Source of the DNA: Gracilaria caudata | Lineage: Eukaryota; Rhodophyta; Florideophyceae; Gracilariales; Gracilariaceae | Direction of reading: 5' to 3' | NCBI GenBank assembly: GCA_030374735.1 | Contig: JASCIV010000883.1 | Coordinates: forward strand, 1 to 10,791 | Length of the DNA: 10,791 nucleotides | Part shown: positions 1 to 7,391 of the stretch, piece by piece | Layout: every line of letters begins with the position of its first letter | Numbering within the stretch: position 1 is the stretch's first letter | Made by a program: the position numbers and the translations under genes | Notes under the pieces: generated by a model | Told to the model about the DNA's origin: nothing | The model's input: only the letters and a program-made list of their open reading frames with translations | The model's database searches: none

Positions 1-648
1 ACGTAAAACAAAATGTTCTACGTCGTTTAGCACATTTGGGCGGCAAATGCACAACATTCTCTTTCCTGACAAATAAGTTCCAAGGGGGTGGCGTAACGGA
101 TTATGTCCCACTGAAAGCTGCGATAACACCACCTGCGCCTGTCGGAGTGATACACGGTCTTGAATGCACTTCGGAACCGAGCTCACAAGTGGCACTATTT
201 TCCGTAAAGACGAAACCGTCCGTTTGACCTCTGCAAAATTAATTGGAACTGCCAATTGACTTTCCATCGTAGAGCTCAAAGCTGTCTTGGCTAAGTCATC
301 GACTATATCATTACGCAAAAGACCACAATGACTGGGCACCCACAACACATGAACTGAACAAAAGCGAGCTATTTCGCACAAGATAAATGCTGCCTCTTGC
401 ACAGTACGAGGCTCGTCTCGGATCGATCCCTCAAGGCTTTGCATTAAGCTTTGCGAGTCCGTCACGATTAGAATTCTTCCCCTCCATCCAAGTAAAATCT
501 TTTCCTTAATCTTCGTGGAGACTATCAAAAGGGCATAGGTAAACTTTAAAGTCTTGCAACATGTCTTGCCGAGATCGGACAAGCTTTGGGGCTCAGCTTT
601 CAAACAGTCTTGTGCGGGTTTGCAAAATAGGCAATCCGTACTCTTGAC
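1..648 (-). mobile_element. LINE-type retrotransposon fragment: RNase H and C-terminal region, runs off left edge
   Basis: An open frame of 216 codons on the minus strand, bounded by a stop at 649-651 and still open at base 1. Its translation has the late RNase H motifs: TDSQSLMQSL (an active-site Asp) and then WVPSHCGLLRND with DDLAK (the His and final Asp). After this comes the C-terminal module usual downstream of RNase H in non-LTR ORF2 proteins, with VGHNPLRHPLGTYLSG and CRPNVLNDVEHFVLR. RNase H in these elements degrades the RNA strand after reverse transcription. No reverse transcriptase is present, so the copy is 5'-truncated or interrupted. The first active-site motif reads TDC instead of TDGS, and the Glu expected before TYALLIV is not visible, so the enzyme is probably dead despite the open frame. 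The family was recognised from motifs only. Confidence 0.7.
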
Positions 649-663
649 TCAAGAGTCTTGAGT
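640..663. repeat. Nested palindrome at the junction of two inverted LINE fragments
   Basis: ACTCTTGA (640-647) is the exact inverse complement of TCAAGAGT (649-656). ACTCAAG (647-653) is the exact inverse complement of CTTGAGT (657-663). The two palindromes share bases and sit exactly where the minus-strand element fragment ends (stop at 649-651) and the plus-strand fragment begins. Confidence 0.7.
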
Positions 664-1052
664 GATTGTTCAAGTAAGCCTGCACAAATTTTGTGCTAAC
701 GAAGCCCAAAAGAAGTTTCCCAACCTAATTATTGGGTGGAATGTGGGAGGTATGAGCAGAGATTTGGAAGGTAAGGCTATTGTAGCTGACACTCTTTCGA
801 GAGGGAAGTCAATCAATGTTGAGCATTGCGCCCGTCCGGGTGTCTTGAATGATATCGAGCACTAATGTTATGTAACTGTTATTGCGGTGTCCGAAACGAA
901 CATACACAAGACGACCCCTCATTCTTCCCCCCCTTCGTGACCGCCAAGGTCTTGTTGCTGATATTATCAGAGAGTGCCCGGGAAAAGTGTTGGCCTTCCT
1001 AGCGCGAGAGCGTTTCTTTCAACAGAAACGCTCTACGCTTAGTTCAGATTAA
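662..1052 (+). mobile_element. Decayed LINE C-terminal fragment, opposite orientation to the first copy
   Basis: The plus strand encodes CARPGVLNDIEH up to 862, matching CRPNVLNDVEH of the minus-strand copy. The frame then breaks at TAA 863-865. A second frame, open from 876 after a TAA at 873-875, continues LLRCPKRTYTRRP, then LRDRQGLVADIIRECPGK and VLAFLARERFFQQKRSTLSSD, and ends in TAA at 1050-1052. This is the usual end of a LINE ORF2: a Cys-His knuckle followed by a helical tail. A small indel around 863-881 (EH to LLRC) breaks the gene. The 5' limit of homology is uncertain; the match becomes weak before about base 730. The two copies are related but diverged. Confidence 0.6.
1007..1034 (+). 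repeat. Perfect 11-bp stem-loop at the end of the LINE ORF
   Basis: AGAGCGTTTCT (1007-1017) and AGAAACGCTCT (1024-1034) are exact inverse complements separated by the loop TTCAAC. The hairpin lies inside the last codons of the plus-strand element, 16 bases before its stop. LINE reverse transcriptases often recognise a 3' stem-loop in their RNA. That role here is inference. Confidence 0.65.
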
Positions 1053-1688
1053 GCAGGGTGTGCCTATAAAGAGAGGGAAAGCATTGCGCGCCGGGTTCGC
1101 TAGGTCTATCAAAACCCGGAAGGATGTAACTTATCAACACTTCCTGCTCCTCTGTTACTTCTCGGGGAAAGATCTCTGGTGGAGCAGTCCGGTACAGGTG
1201 TCTACATTTTCAACTGGTGGCTGGAAACCCTGTGACAGTTGCGACGTTGCCTGGGCGGTCGTTCCCAACTTCCGAGAGTGGGTAGGTCGCTTCTCTTATT
1301 GAGCGCAGCCTTTACTTCTACATTAAACGAAGATGGTGTGTTTTGAACCGGCGCGACTTGTGCCTGACAGAGGGCCGGGGGAACTAACATCCTTCGTAGG
1401 AAAACCAGGAATGGACATTCAGTCCTTGGTAATGCGAGTGCTCATCTAAATTAACAACAGCCTTGAGGCTGTAGCGTACAAAATTCTTGAACGAGTTTAG
1501 ACGGAGCTTTTGTTACCTACCGCGGTTAGTACGTTTATACTAGAGTGTAGGTCGTAAATCTAGGCACATTCTTGTTCAGTACAGTTGGATGCAAGAAATC
1601 AGGTGCAACGGTACAAGTGATCGCAAGTATCAGCGTTAGCAACAACCGATTAGCATTCGGCTTCACTCCGAATTCCACTAAAAAGATG
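1053..1688. other. Non-coding region: probable LINE 3' UTR and 3' flank of the E(z) gene
   Basis: No convincing ORF on either strand. Two further short inverted repeats lie in the part next to the element end: CCGGGTT (1091-1097) with AACCCGG (1113-1119), and ACAGCC (1457-1462) with GGCTGT (1467-1472) around a TTGA loop. The right part, from roughly 1500, is expected to hold the 3' UTR of the minus-strand E(z) gene. I see no canonical AATAAA on the minus strand. Where the transposon ends cannot be fixed; no poly(A) tail or target-site duplication was found. Confidence 0.4.
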
Positions 1689-4404
1689 TTACTCGAGCTC
1701 GTGCGGAAACACTGGACAATCCATGGTCGAATCACTCCCCATATGATCATCATCGTAGTTATCGGCAACCACCCCAACAAAGTCAACGTCATTTTCGGTT
1801 CTTCTCGGCGGCACTGGTGCAGTTCTGGGTACAAATCCAACAAACTCTATTTCGTCGTCTTTACGGCTTTGAGATTGTTCATCCGCGTCAAAACTGAGTG
1901 CCTGCATCGGTCGAATGATGTCAACATCCGGTCTGAAACTGCTATCTCGTGATTGCTTTCCGGGCGAATCATCCGGATCTGCTTCACACCCCGGGCCTTC
2001 ATCTGAATCCTGATCCAGCCATTCATTTCCTTGAGTTATTTTGTAATCGAAAAGAAACTCCTCACCCGGTTTAACAGATTTGTTTGCCTTGATCGCAATA
2101 CGACCTTCGCCACGAAATCTTTCAAATCTTGCACTGCAGTTTACCTCAGAAAGACTGCTGCTGTGATTGATCAATCGCACCTTACTGCCCAAACAATTGC
2201 CGTCAATTGTCATCCTTTCCGTGAGATTGAACGCGTACGTGAGTTTCTTCGCGTCCGAAGCACGAAGCATGTAGTCCACGAGCTCAGGAGCCACAGTTCT
2301 TCCACAGTAATGACCAATAAGATCTCCATCATTAAAATGATCCAACGCAAAAAGGCCAAAGCCGTGCACCTTTGATTTTCCAGCAACAGTTCGTTTGTGT
2401 CGAGCCGTTATTAACTCTGTATTTCTGCATCGTCGTTCGTAAACGCTTGTGTAATGTGGTAGAACGTCTGCCTCGCAGTGGTTGCAAAAGTCAGGATTAC
2501 AAACTCGAGAGGTTCTAAAACACTCGCAAGAGTTTGAGTTACAGTGTCCGGAGCGACAGGAGCAGCCCCAATGACGATTTCTGCATTTGATGGACTTCCT
2601 CGAGCCTTGATACCCTTCAGACTGTGGATCCCATCGAATCACAGCGCCAATCTGAGAAAAACGACCATGATTACAACAACAAGTTGATTCGCAATGTAAG
2701 TCTCTCTTCACACAATTACATCCGTTTGCTTTTGTGCACGCTCCGGTGTGATTACACGGTACAAACTCAGCATGATCGTTACCCTCAGTGTACCCTTGCT
2801 CCTCTTCCTCATCATCATGACCATGCGGCTTGCGGTCGGGAGACTTGGATTCGAGCAAATTTCGAATGCGCTGTCTCGGCGAATTGGACGGCCCAGCCCT
2901 CTTCGCCTTCCTTCCCTTTCGGTTAGGCGGTTTCTTTCTGTCCTGTTTGGCTGCTCTGACTGCTTGTGCAATCAGATTCTTCTCCTGAAGGTCGGAAATA
3001 CGTGCACGCACCTCTCGACAGCTCTTGGTGCCAATGATGACGGCCAGTGAACAAGGGTGTTCATCGGTCATGGGACACGCGTGTCTCAGAAGCATGAGCT
3101 CTTCATCGGACCACGGGCGTCCTTCTTCGGCACTTTGGTGCGCTTGCAAATGCTCCTCGAGCAGAAAGCAACGTGCAGAACAAGGTTTAGCCACACGCAT
3201 TGTCAAATCGACCATTCGATCCGTAATGGTATCATCAGGAATCGGTCGAATGGGCAAAACATCCTCGCCAATATGCGTCTCACACGCAAAGATAAAGCAC
3301 TTGAAACAGAAAAACTTGAGCGCAAAATCGATGCGAGGCGGTTGTGAAAACGTTTGCGGGCTCGGAAAGTCCAAGGCGTTAAAGATGGCATGCTCCTTCT
3401 CTCTCCTCTTTCGTCTCTTTAGAATGCGTTGTTCATTGCTTCTTTCCCTCGCCAACGCGACCTGATAAGCGTGCAAAATACGACGGGAGTCAGAAATTCT
3501 GAGCGCGGCGGCGAGTTGTTTGAGCACGGGTGGGTCAGAACCACGGCGTCGAATGGTGTGTACGATGGCATGACGTTGCGATGCCCTCAACCTCCTGGCA
3601 GACAGCGCGTAGAACTGGTCGGTTTGCGGCGGTATAAGATCACCCGTTTGGTCAAATTCACCATCACTGAGCAGCTCTGCGGTGTGTGGATTACTGGCAT
3701 CTTCAAGCATTTTTCGGTACGCGTCTTCCGCCTTCTCCATCTCACTCTTGCTCTCCCCAAAATAAGGACGAAACGGATCCAAATCGATGTCGTTTTGAAG
3801 GTAGTTGAGCTTGACAGGAATCCAAGCAGTGTATTTGGGGTTGGTTCGCACCTTTCTCATGACGACCACGACTGGCTCTTTTTGCTGACGCTGAACAATA
3901 TGGTCGAGCGCACACAAGGCGTAGTCGCGAGGCGGAGTGGAGGAGGTGTTCGAGGCAGAGGCGAGAAAATCATCACTGGCAGTTTCATCCGAGGACTCGC
4001 CGTTCACGGCGGCAGCTCCGGGCGCAGCATCGGAGCGTTGCTGCTGAGCGAGCTGCACGCGTTGCAGGTAGCGCGTGCGCCGGCCCTGCAGCGTACGAAC
4101 GTAGCGCACGTGGGCGTGCAACTGGGCGACAATGGTTTGGTGAGCATCGGAATTGAGCTGATGCAGATAGGAATGCTGCGTGTATCTGTGCGGGACGCAG
4201 CGATGAACGGTGAGTGGACGGCGGCGTGTGGGGTGGGAGACGGGGGATGGGAGGGGGAAGAGGGGGGACGACGCACCTGATGGACTGTACGGCGCTGCGC
4301 TTGGGCGGCGCTGCTGCGGGCTGGCGCAGCTCGAGCAGCTCGCTCTCGGTCTTGACCATGTGGAGCGCGTGCGGCGGTGGTGGTGGAGCAGCGGCGTTTC
4401 GCAT
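1689..4404 (-). CDS. Enhancer of zeste-like histone H3K27 methyltransferase, two exons
   Basis: Predicted exons 4404-4277 and 4185-1689, giving 874 residues. E(z) is the catalytic subunit of PRC2 and uses AdoMet to methylate H3K27 in the nucleus. Order in the protein: N-terminal helices (44-90); a conserved block around YTAWIP (about 161); basic NLS-like KRRKRREKE (299-307); a Cys-rich block with FFCFKCFIFAC and KPCSARC (335-383); a SANT-like domain GRPWSDEELMLL...CREVRARI (about 398-445); basic KKPPNRKGRKAKR (460-472); a CXC zinc domain (517-616); and SET (639-759) with GFGLFA, LIGHYCG, INHS and GEEFLFDY, without post-SET as in the family. An acidic tail of about 115 residues follows. The start is the first in-frame ATG after the upstream gene; a second ATG at 4359 would remove 15 residues. 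Odd features: a 28-residue insert in CXC, three extra residues after NHS, and HYCGR instead of EYCGE. It is codirectional with the CRTAC1-like gene, 278 bp downstream of its stop. Confidence 0.9.
4186..4276 (-). other. Intron 1 of the E(z) gene (91 nt)
   Basis: The donor is CAG|GTGCGT with the exon ending at 4277; the acceptor is CCGCACAG|ATAC with exon 2 starting at 4185. Splicing joins the frame ...SAVQSI to YTQHSYLHQL through a split Arg codon (AG|A). Without it, the long frame would carry a Ser/Pro-rich stretch with no E(z) similarity. The pyrimidine-rich stretch lies near the donor rather than the acceptor, so the DNA plus strand here has G runs at 4230-4233, 4235-4237, 4242-4246, 4249-4251, 4253-4257 and 4262-4267. 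Confidence 0.75.
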
Positions 4405-4682
4405 CGGCGAAGGAGGCTTGGCCCGCGGCAAAAAAAAGGCGGCAGCAACAACAAGCGTAGCCCTTCGCGCAAGCGGTAGCCGCGCCACGCGTTGCGCGGC
4501 CGGTATCCGAAGCGCGCGCGCGGCGTGAGCGTGACGACGACAGTTAAAAAAGTTTACAGCTGCTCGAATTTGTGCGCGTGCGCTCAGCAGCTTTCCCGCA
4601 CGCGAACAGTCCAGCGCGGCAGCGCGTGGACATCGACAGCTCGCAAACGTGAAATAGGTAATTACAAGGAAGAAACAAAAGC

Positions 4683-6212
4683 TTACAACAGCCCGAGCAG
4701 CACCGTCTGCCCGTGCTTCACGCCGCGCTTCATCACCACGTATCCGTTCGCGTACACCACGTAGATGGCCGTCACCTCCGTGCGCGACCCCAGCCCGAAG
4801 TGCAGCGTCTCCATGTACGAGTTGGACACCTCCGTGCCCGGCGAGCCCACGCGTCGTTTTTGCCACAGGTTGCCGGCGTTCACCAGCACCGTGGCGTGCA
4901 TGGGCGTGCAGCTGCGATCCCACGGCACGCCCACGCGCACGTGGATGTAGTTTGCGTTGCCCTCCGATGTGTCCAGCATGTTCTTGAAGATGCGGTACGA
5001 GCCGCCCAGCGCGATGTCGTTGTGATCGCCCTGGCTGGCCACCAAGTCCACGCGACCGTCCAGGTCGTAGTCAACTGCCACGGCGTTGTCGCCGCGCACG
5101 TTGGGCGGTCGGTCCGGCGTGAGTCCGTTCAGGCGTCGGAACACTCCGCCGCCGATGTTGATCAGCATGAAGTCGGGCTCGGTGAACTGGCTCACGTAGA
5201 TGTCCATCCAGCCATCGTTGTTAAAGTCGCCCACCGTCACGCCATGTGACTGCGTGTTTCTGGGAACGCCCGCGCGCGCGCTCACGTCCACGTACTTGCC
5301 GTTGCGGTTTTCCAGCAACACATCATGGTACGCCACATCCGGCAACCACGGACCCACGCGGTGGCGCGCCACATACAGGTCAAAGTCGCCATCGTTGTCA
5401 AAGTCAATTTCGGCCACCGCAATGACGCCAGTGCGTGGCATATCGGGCGGAAACACCTGATCAGTGATGTCCGTGAGCTCAAAGTCGCCGGTGACCTTGT
5501 ACATGGCCAGTCGCCACATGGCCACAATCTCCACCGCGCCATCGTTGTCAACGTCCGTGACCAGCGCCAACGCGTTGTCAGACACCTCAAAGCCGCCCTT
5601 CAGTTGACGCGGCTTGAATTTAAAGCCGTCAATGCCCTCGTACGCAAACTGCGACGTGCCATCGAGAGCGAGCGCGTTGGTGTAAATAATGTCCAAAAAT
5701 TGTGGATGACGACCCTGAGACAAATCCAGATAAATCGCGGACCGCCCCCGTCCGCCAAACTGATCCAGCCCGGCGTCCGCGTCCACACGCGTGATGGCGC
5801 GCGTGGCGGGGTCCACCTCGAACACGAACGGTGCATTAGGATCCATGCCGAAGTTGCCTCCCACCGACATGGAGAAGCGCATGGTCTTGGTGGTGGGCGA
5901 TACGGGCCATGCATTGAGCCCGTGTGTGTCGTGCCATATGCCCCACTGCGCCTTGGTGAAGGTGCCGTCGCGATTGTTGAAGTACAGCTCCTCGAACGTC
6001 TGGTCGTGGTGACAGAATAAAAGGTCGGGCCATCCGTCGCGGTCCAGATCGGCCACGGACGGCGCGCCGTATTTCTTGAGCTTGGGCCGCGAGAGGTCGA
6101 TGCCGGCGCTGACGGTGACGTCTTTGAAGGAGGGCACGGGCTTTGCGGCGCGCACGGCCGAAAGCAGCGCAGCCACAAGCACACAATGGAGGAGAACAGA
6201 CGTCAAATTCAT
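4683..6212 (-). CDS. Secreted FG-GAP/VCBS repeat protein with C-terminal ASPIC/UnbV domain (CRTAC1-like)
   Basis: 509 residues from ATG 6212; seven upstream codons are open but begin with GTG. The N-terminus MNLTSVLLHCVLVAALLSA is a typical signal peptide, probably cleaved near AVRAA-KP, so the product enters the secretory pathway. The body has FG-GAP-like repeats with Ca-binding loops DLDRDG (about 55), DVDNDG (220), DFDNDG (270), DFNNDG (329) and DYDLDG (381), each followed by a hydrophobic strand, as in integrin-alpha-type beta-propellers. The last 90 residues form an ASPIC/UnbV module: NYIHVRV, RRVGSPGTEVSNS, HFGLGSRTEV, then a strand-rich end. Length and order match CRTAC1-type proteins, whose biochemical role is poorly defined (calcium-dependent adhesion or matrix binding is usual). 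I see no membrane anchor or GPI signal. The frame is unbroken and no intron is needed. Confidence 0.9.
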   Translation of the reverse strand: MNLTSVLLHCVLVAALLSAVRAAKPVPSFKDVTVSAGIDLSRPKLKKYGAPSVADLDRDGWPDLLFCHHDQTFEELYFNNRDGTFTKAQWGIWHDTHGLNAWPVSPTTKTMRFSMSVGGNFGMDPNAPFVFEVDPATRAITRVDADAGLDQFGGRGRSAIYLDLSQGRHPQFLDIIYTNALALDGTSQFAYEGIDGFKFKPRQLKGGFEVSDNALALVTDVDNDGAVEIVAMWRLAMYKVTGDFELTDITDQVFPPDMPRTGVIAVAEIDFDNDGDFDLYVARHRVGPWLPDVAYHDVLLENRNGKYVDVSARAGVPRNTQSHGVTVGDFNNDGWMDIYVSQFTEPDFMLINIGGGVFRRLNGLTPDRPPNVRGDNAVAVDYDLDGRVDLVASQGDHNDIALGGSYRIFKNMLDTSEGNANYIHVRVGVPWDRSCTPMHATVLVNAGNLWQKRRVGSPGTEVSNSYMETLHFGLGSRTEVTAIYVVYANGYVVMKRGVKHGQTVLLGLL

Positions 6213-6233
6213 AGGGCACGCACGAAAACACAC

Positions 6234-6258
6234 GGAAGCGAAGGGAAGCGAAGGGAAG
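6234..6258. repeat. Short tandem repeat, unit GGAAGCGAAG x 2.5
   Basis: Two exact 10-nt units (6234-6243 and 6244-6253) and a half unit (6254-6258) lie just upstream of the CRTAC1-like start, probably in its 5' leader. On the transcript strand this reads as a CU-rich tract. Confidence 0.7.
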
Positions 6259-6326
6259 AAGAGCGCGGGGGAGTGTGGTAGGACGCGGTGTGTGTCACAA
6301 TATGCGAAATGCGGGTGAATGGAGAT

Positions 6327-6349
6327 GGGGAAAGGGGGGGTGAGGGGGG
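6327..6349 (+). other. G-quadruplex-forming motif upstream of the CRTAC1-like gene
   Basis: The plus strand reads GGGG-AAA-GGGGGGG-TGA-GGGGGG. Splitting the seven-G run gives four G tracts of at least three with short loops, which satisfies the usual G4 pattern. It lies on the template strand of the minus-strand gene, between its ATG and the TATA-like box. Confidence 0.5.
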
Positions 6350-6399
6350 TGTTACATCACGTACGACCGGGAGAGAGCGCGCGACGGCGACACGGCGCT

Positions 6400-6406
6400 C
6401 TTATAG
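6400..6406 (-). promoter_or_regulatory. TATA-like box of the CRTAC1-like gene
   Basis: The minus strand reads CGCTATAAGAGCG in a GC-rich setting, about 190 bp upstream of the ATG at 6212. It would place initiation around 6370 with a leader of about 160 nt. It is the only good TATA match that I see near this start. Confidence 0.35.
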
Positions 6407-6724
6407 CGGTAAGCAGCGACGGCGAATGGCAGGCAGCAACGCGAAGAAGCGAGTCTTGTCGGTTGGCGTCGATGCTCATAGAAAGGGAGCGACACGCGCA
6501 CGACGCGTGCAGCTCGGCAACGGCGGCTGTAACGGTGGCGCTAATGGCGCCGCGTGCTGTTTACAGAGAGGTGGGACACATTTTTTTTGGGCTTGACGAC
6601 CAACAGGCGTGCGCGACCTTCATTCTTCACGGCGCTTGATCCTGCGCCGATGAGAGTGGGCTGGTCCTCTTCGCGGGCGATGACAGCCGTTTGCAGAGAG
6701 TGTATGTGACAGTATGAACGGAGG

Positions 6725-6849
6725 GCTTTCGCCCCCACCAGCGTCAGCACGTGGGGCGTGTGTTCGCAACAATGCGCTAAGCGCGGTGCATTGTCGATAA
6801 GTATCTTAGGATACCCTTGTAGTACAAGGCTTGTACTTTTTTATTTTTT
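6725..6849 (+). ncRNA. Possible structured RNA: consecutive hairpins followed by T tracts
   Basis: Four inverted repeats follow one another. CGCCCC-CAC (starting at 6730, one bulged C) pairs with GTGGGGCG (ending 6758). ACAATGC (6769-6775) pairs with GCATTGT (6788-6794). GTATC (6801-6805) pairs with GATAC (6810-6814). AGTACA (6821-6826) pairs with TGTACT (6832-6837). Then come T runs at 6837-6842 and 6844-6849, as at a Pol III terminator. No tRNA, U1-U6, SRP or RNase P signature was recognised, and the 5' end is not defined. It could equally be the end of an unseen transcript or chance. Confidence 0.25.
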
Positions 6850-7189
6850 GCTTGCTTGCTGCCTCCAATGCACGGCAGCTGCTTGCCTGTTGCGGTGGCA
6901 GCGGTGAGATTCTGTGCTCCGCGTCGCTGCAGGCGCTGGTGGTGGAGGCGTACACGGCTGATGCAAGACATTGGCGGAGCGCACTTACACAAACCAGCAG
7001 CGCCTCTCAGGAGTGTCCGCAACTTGCGGCGTGGCGAGCCACGGACACTCGCTCAGCAGCTCGCGTCCATGCGCCGAGGCGCTCACCCCGCACCGCGCAC
7101 CAGCCCAGTCACCAGTTTGCGCCACACGCACGCCACTCCGGCAGATCAAGTGATTGTGTGTGCACATTCCACTCCTCTCGATCTCCATC

Positions 7190-7230
7190 GCACCCCCTCC
7201 TCCTCCTCCCCCCATCCCCCCCCTCCTCCC
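7190..7230 (+). repeat. Pyrimidine tract (C/T only, C-rich)
   Basis: An almost pure C/T stretch with runs of up to nine C and repeated CTC triplets. The complementary strand is G-rich. Similar tracts occur in the E(z) intron and at 10745-10791, so poly-C/poly-G tracts recur in this locus. Confidence 0.6.
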
Positions 7231-7391
7231 TGCCATCGCCTCGCGCCCGTTCTACGCAGCCGCTCTTGTTTCATCCTGGCAGGCAATAACAGAGCGCGCG
7301 CGTGTAGCGCTGTAAGCGCGAGCACCACAATCTGCGCCCAAAAAAACGGCTGACGAGTCGTCTCGCCAATCTAACTCAAGGCAGCACCACT

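Noticed and set aside
3429..4280. Plus-strand 283-residue frame antisense to E(z)
   Set aside because: It is an antisense shadow of a well-supported coding region, with no family motifs.
1689..4472. A single uninterrupted E(z) frame of 927 residues starting at 4472
   Set aside because: Its first 95 residues are Ser/Pro/Arg low complexity, and the segment before YTQHSY coincides with a good 91-nt intron. The spliced model removes the odd N-terminus and uses a clear in-frame ATG.
3985..4923. Minus-strand 312-residue frame spanning the end of the CRTAC1-like gene
   Set aside because: It overlaps the coding sequence of the CRTAC1-like gene in another frame and the rest is Ala/Arg-rich. Only its part from 4404 to 4277 is used, as E(z) exon 1.
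5325..6020. Plus-strand 231-residue frame antisense to the CRTAC1-like gene
   Set aside because: Its His/Val-rich composition is the complement of the DxDxDG repeats of the real gene.
6541..6750. Minus-strand open frame with a protein-like segment PTLIGAGSSAVKNEGRARLL
   Set aside because: It begins with GTG and contains no ATG, has no clear splice acceptor upstream, and matches no family that I recognise. It overlaps the hairpin series. It could be an exon of an unseen gene, but the evidence is too weak to annotate.
6760..6850. tRNA or spliceosomal snRNA gene
   Set aside because: There is no T-loop consensus, no anticodon-arm geometry, and no U1, U2, U4, U5 or U6 core sequence in the stem-loop region.
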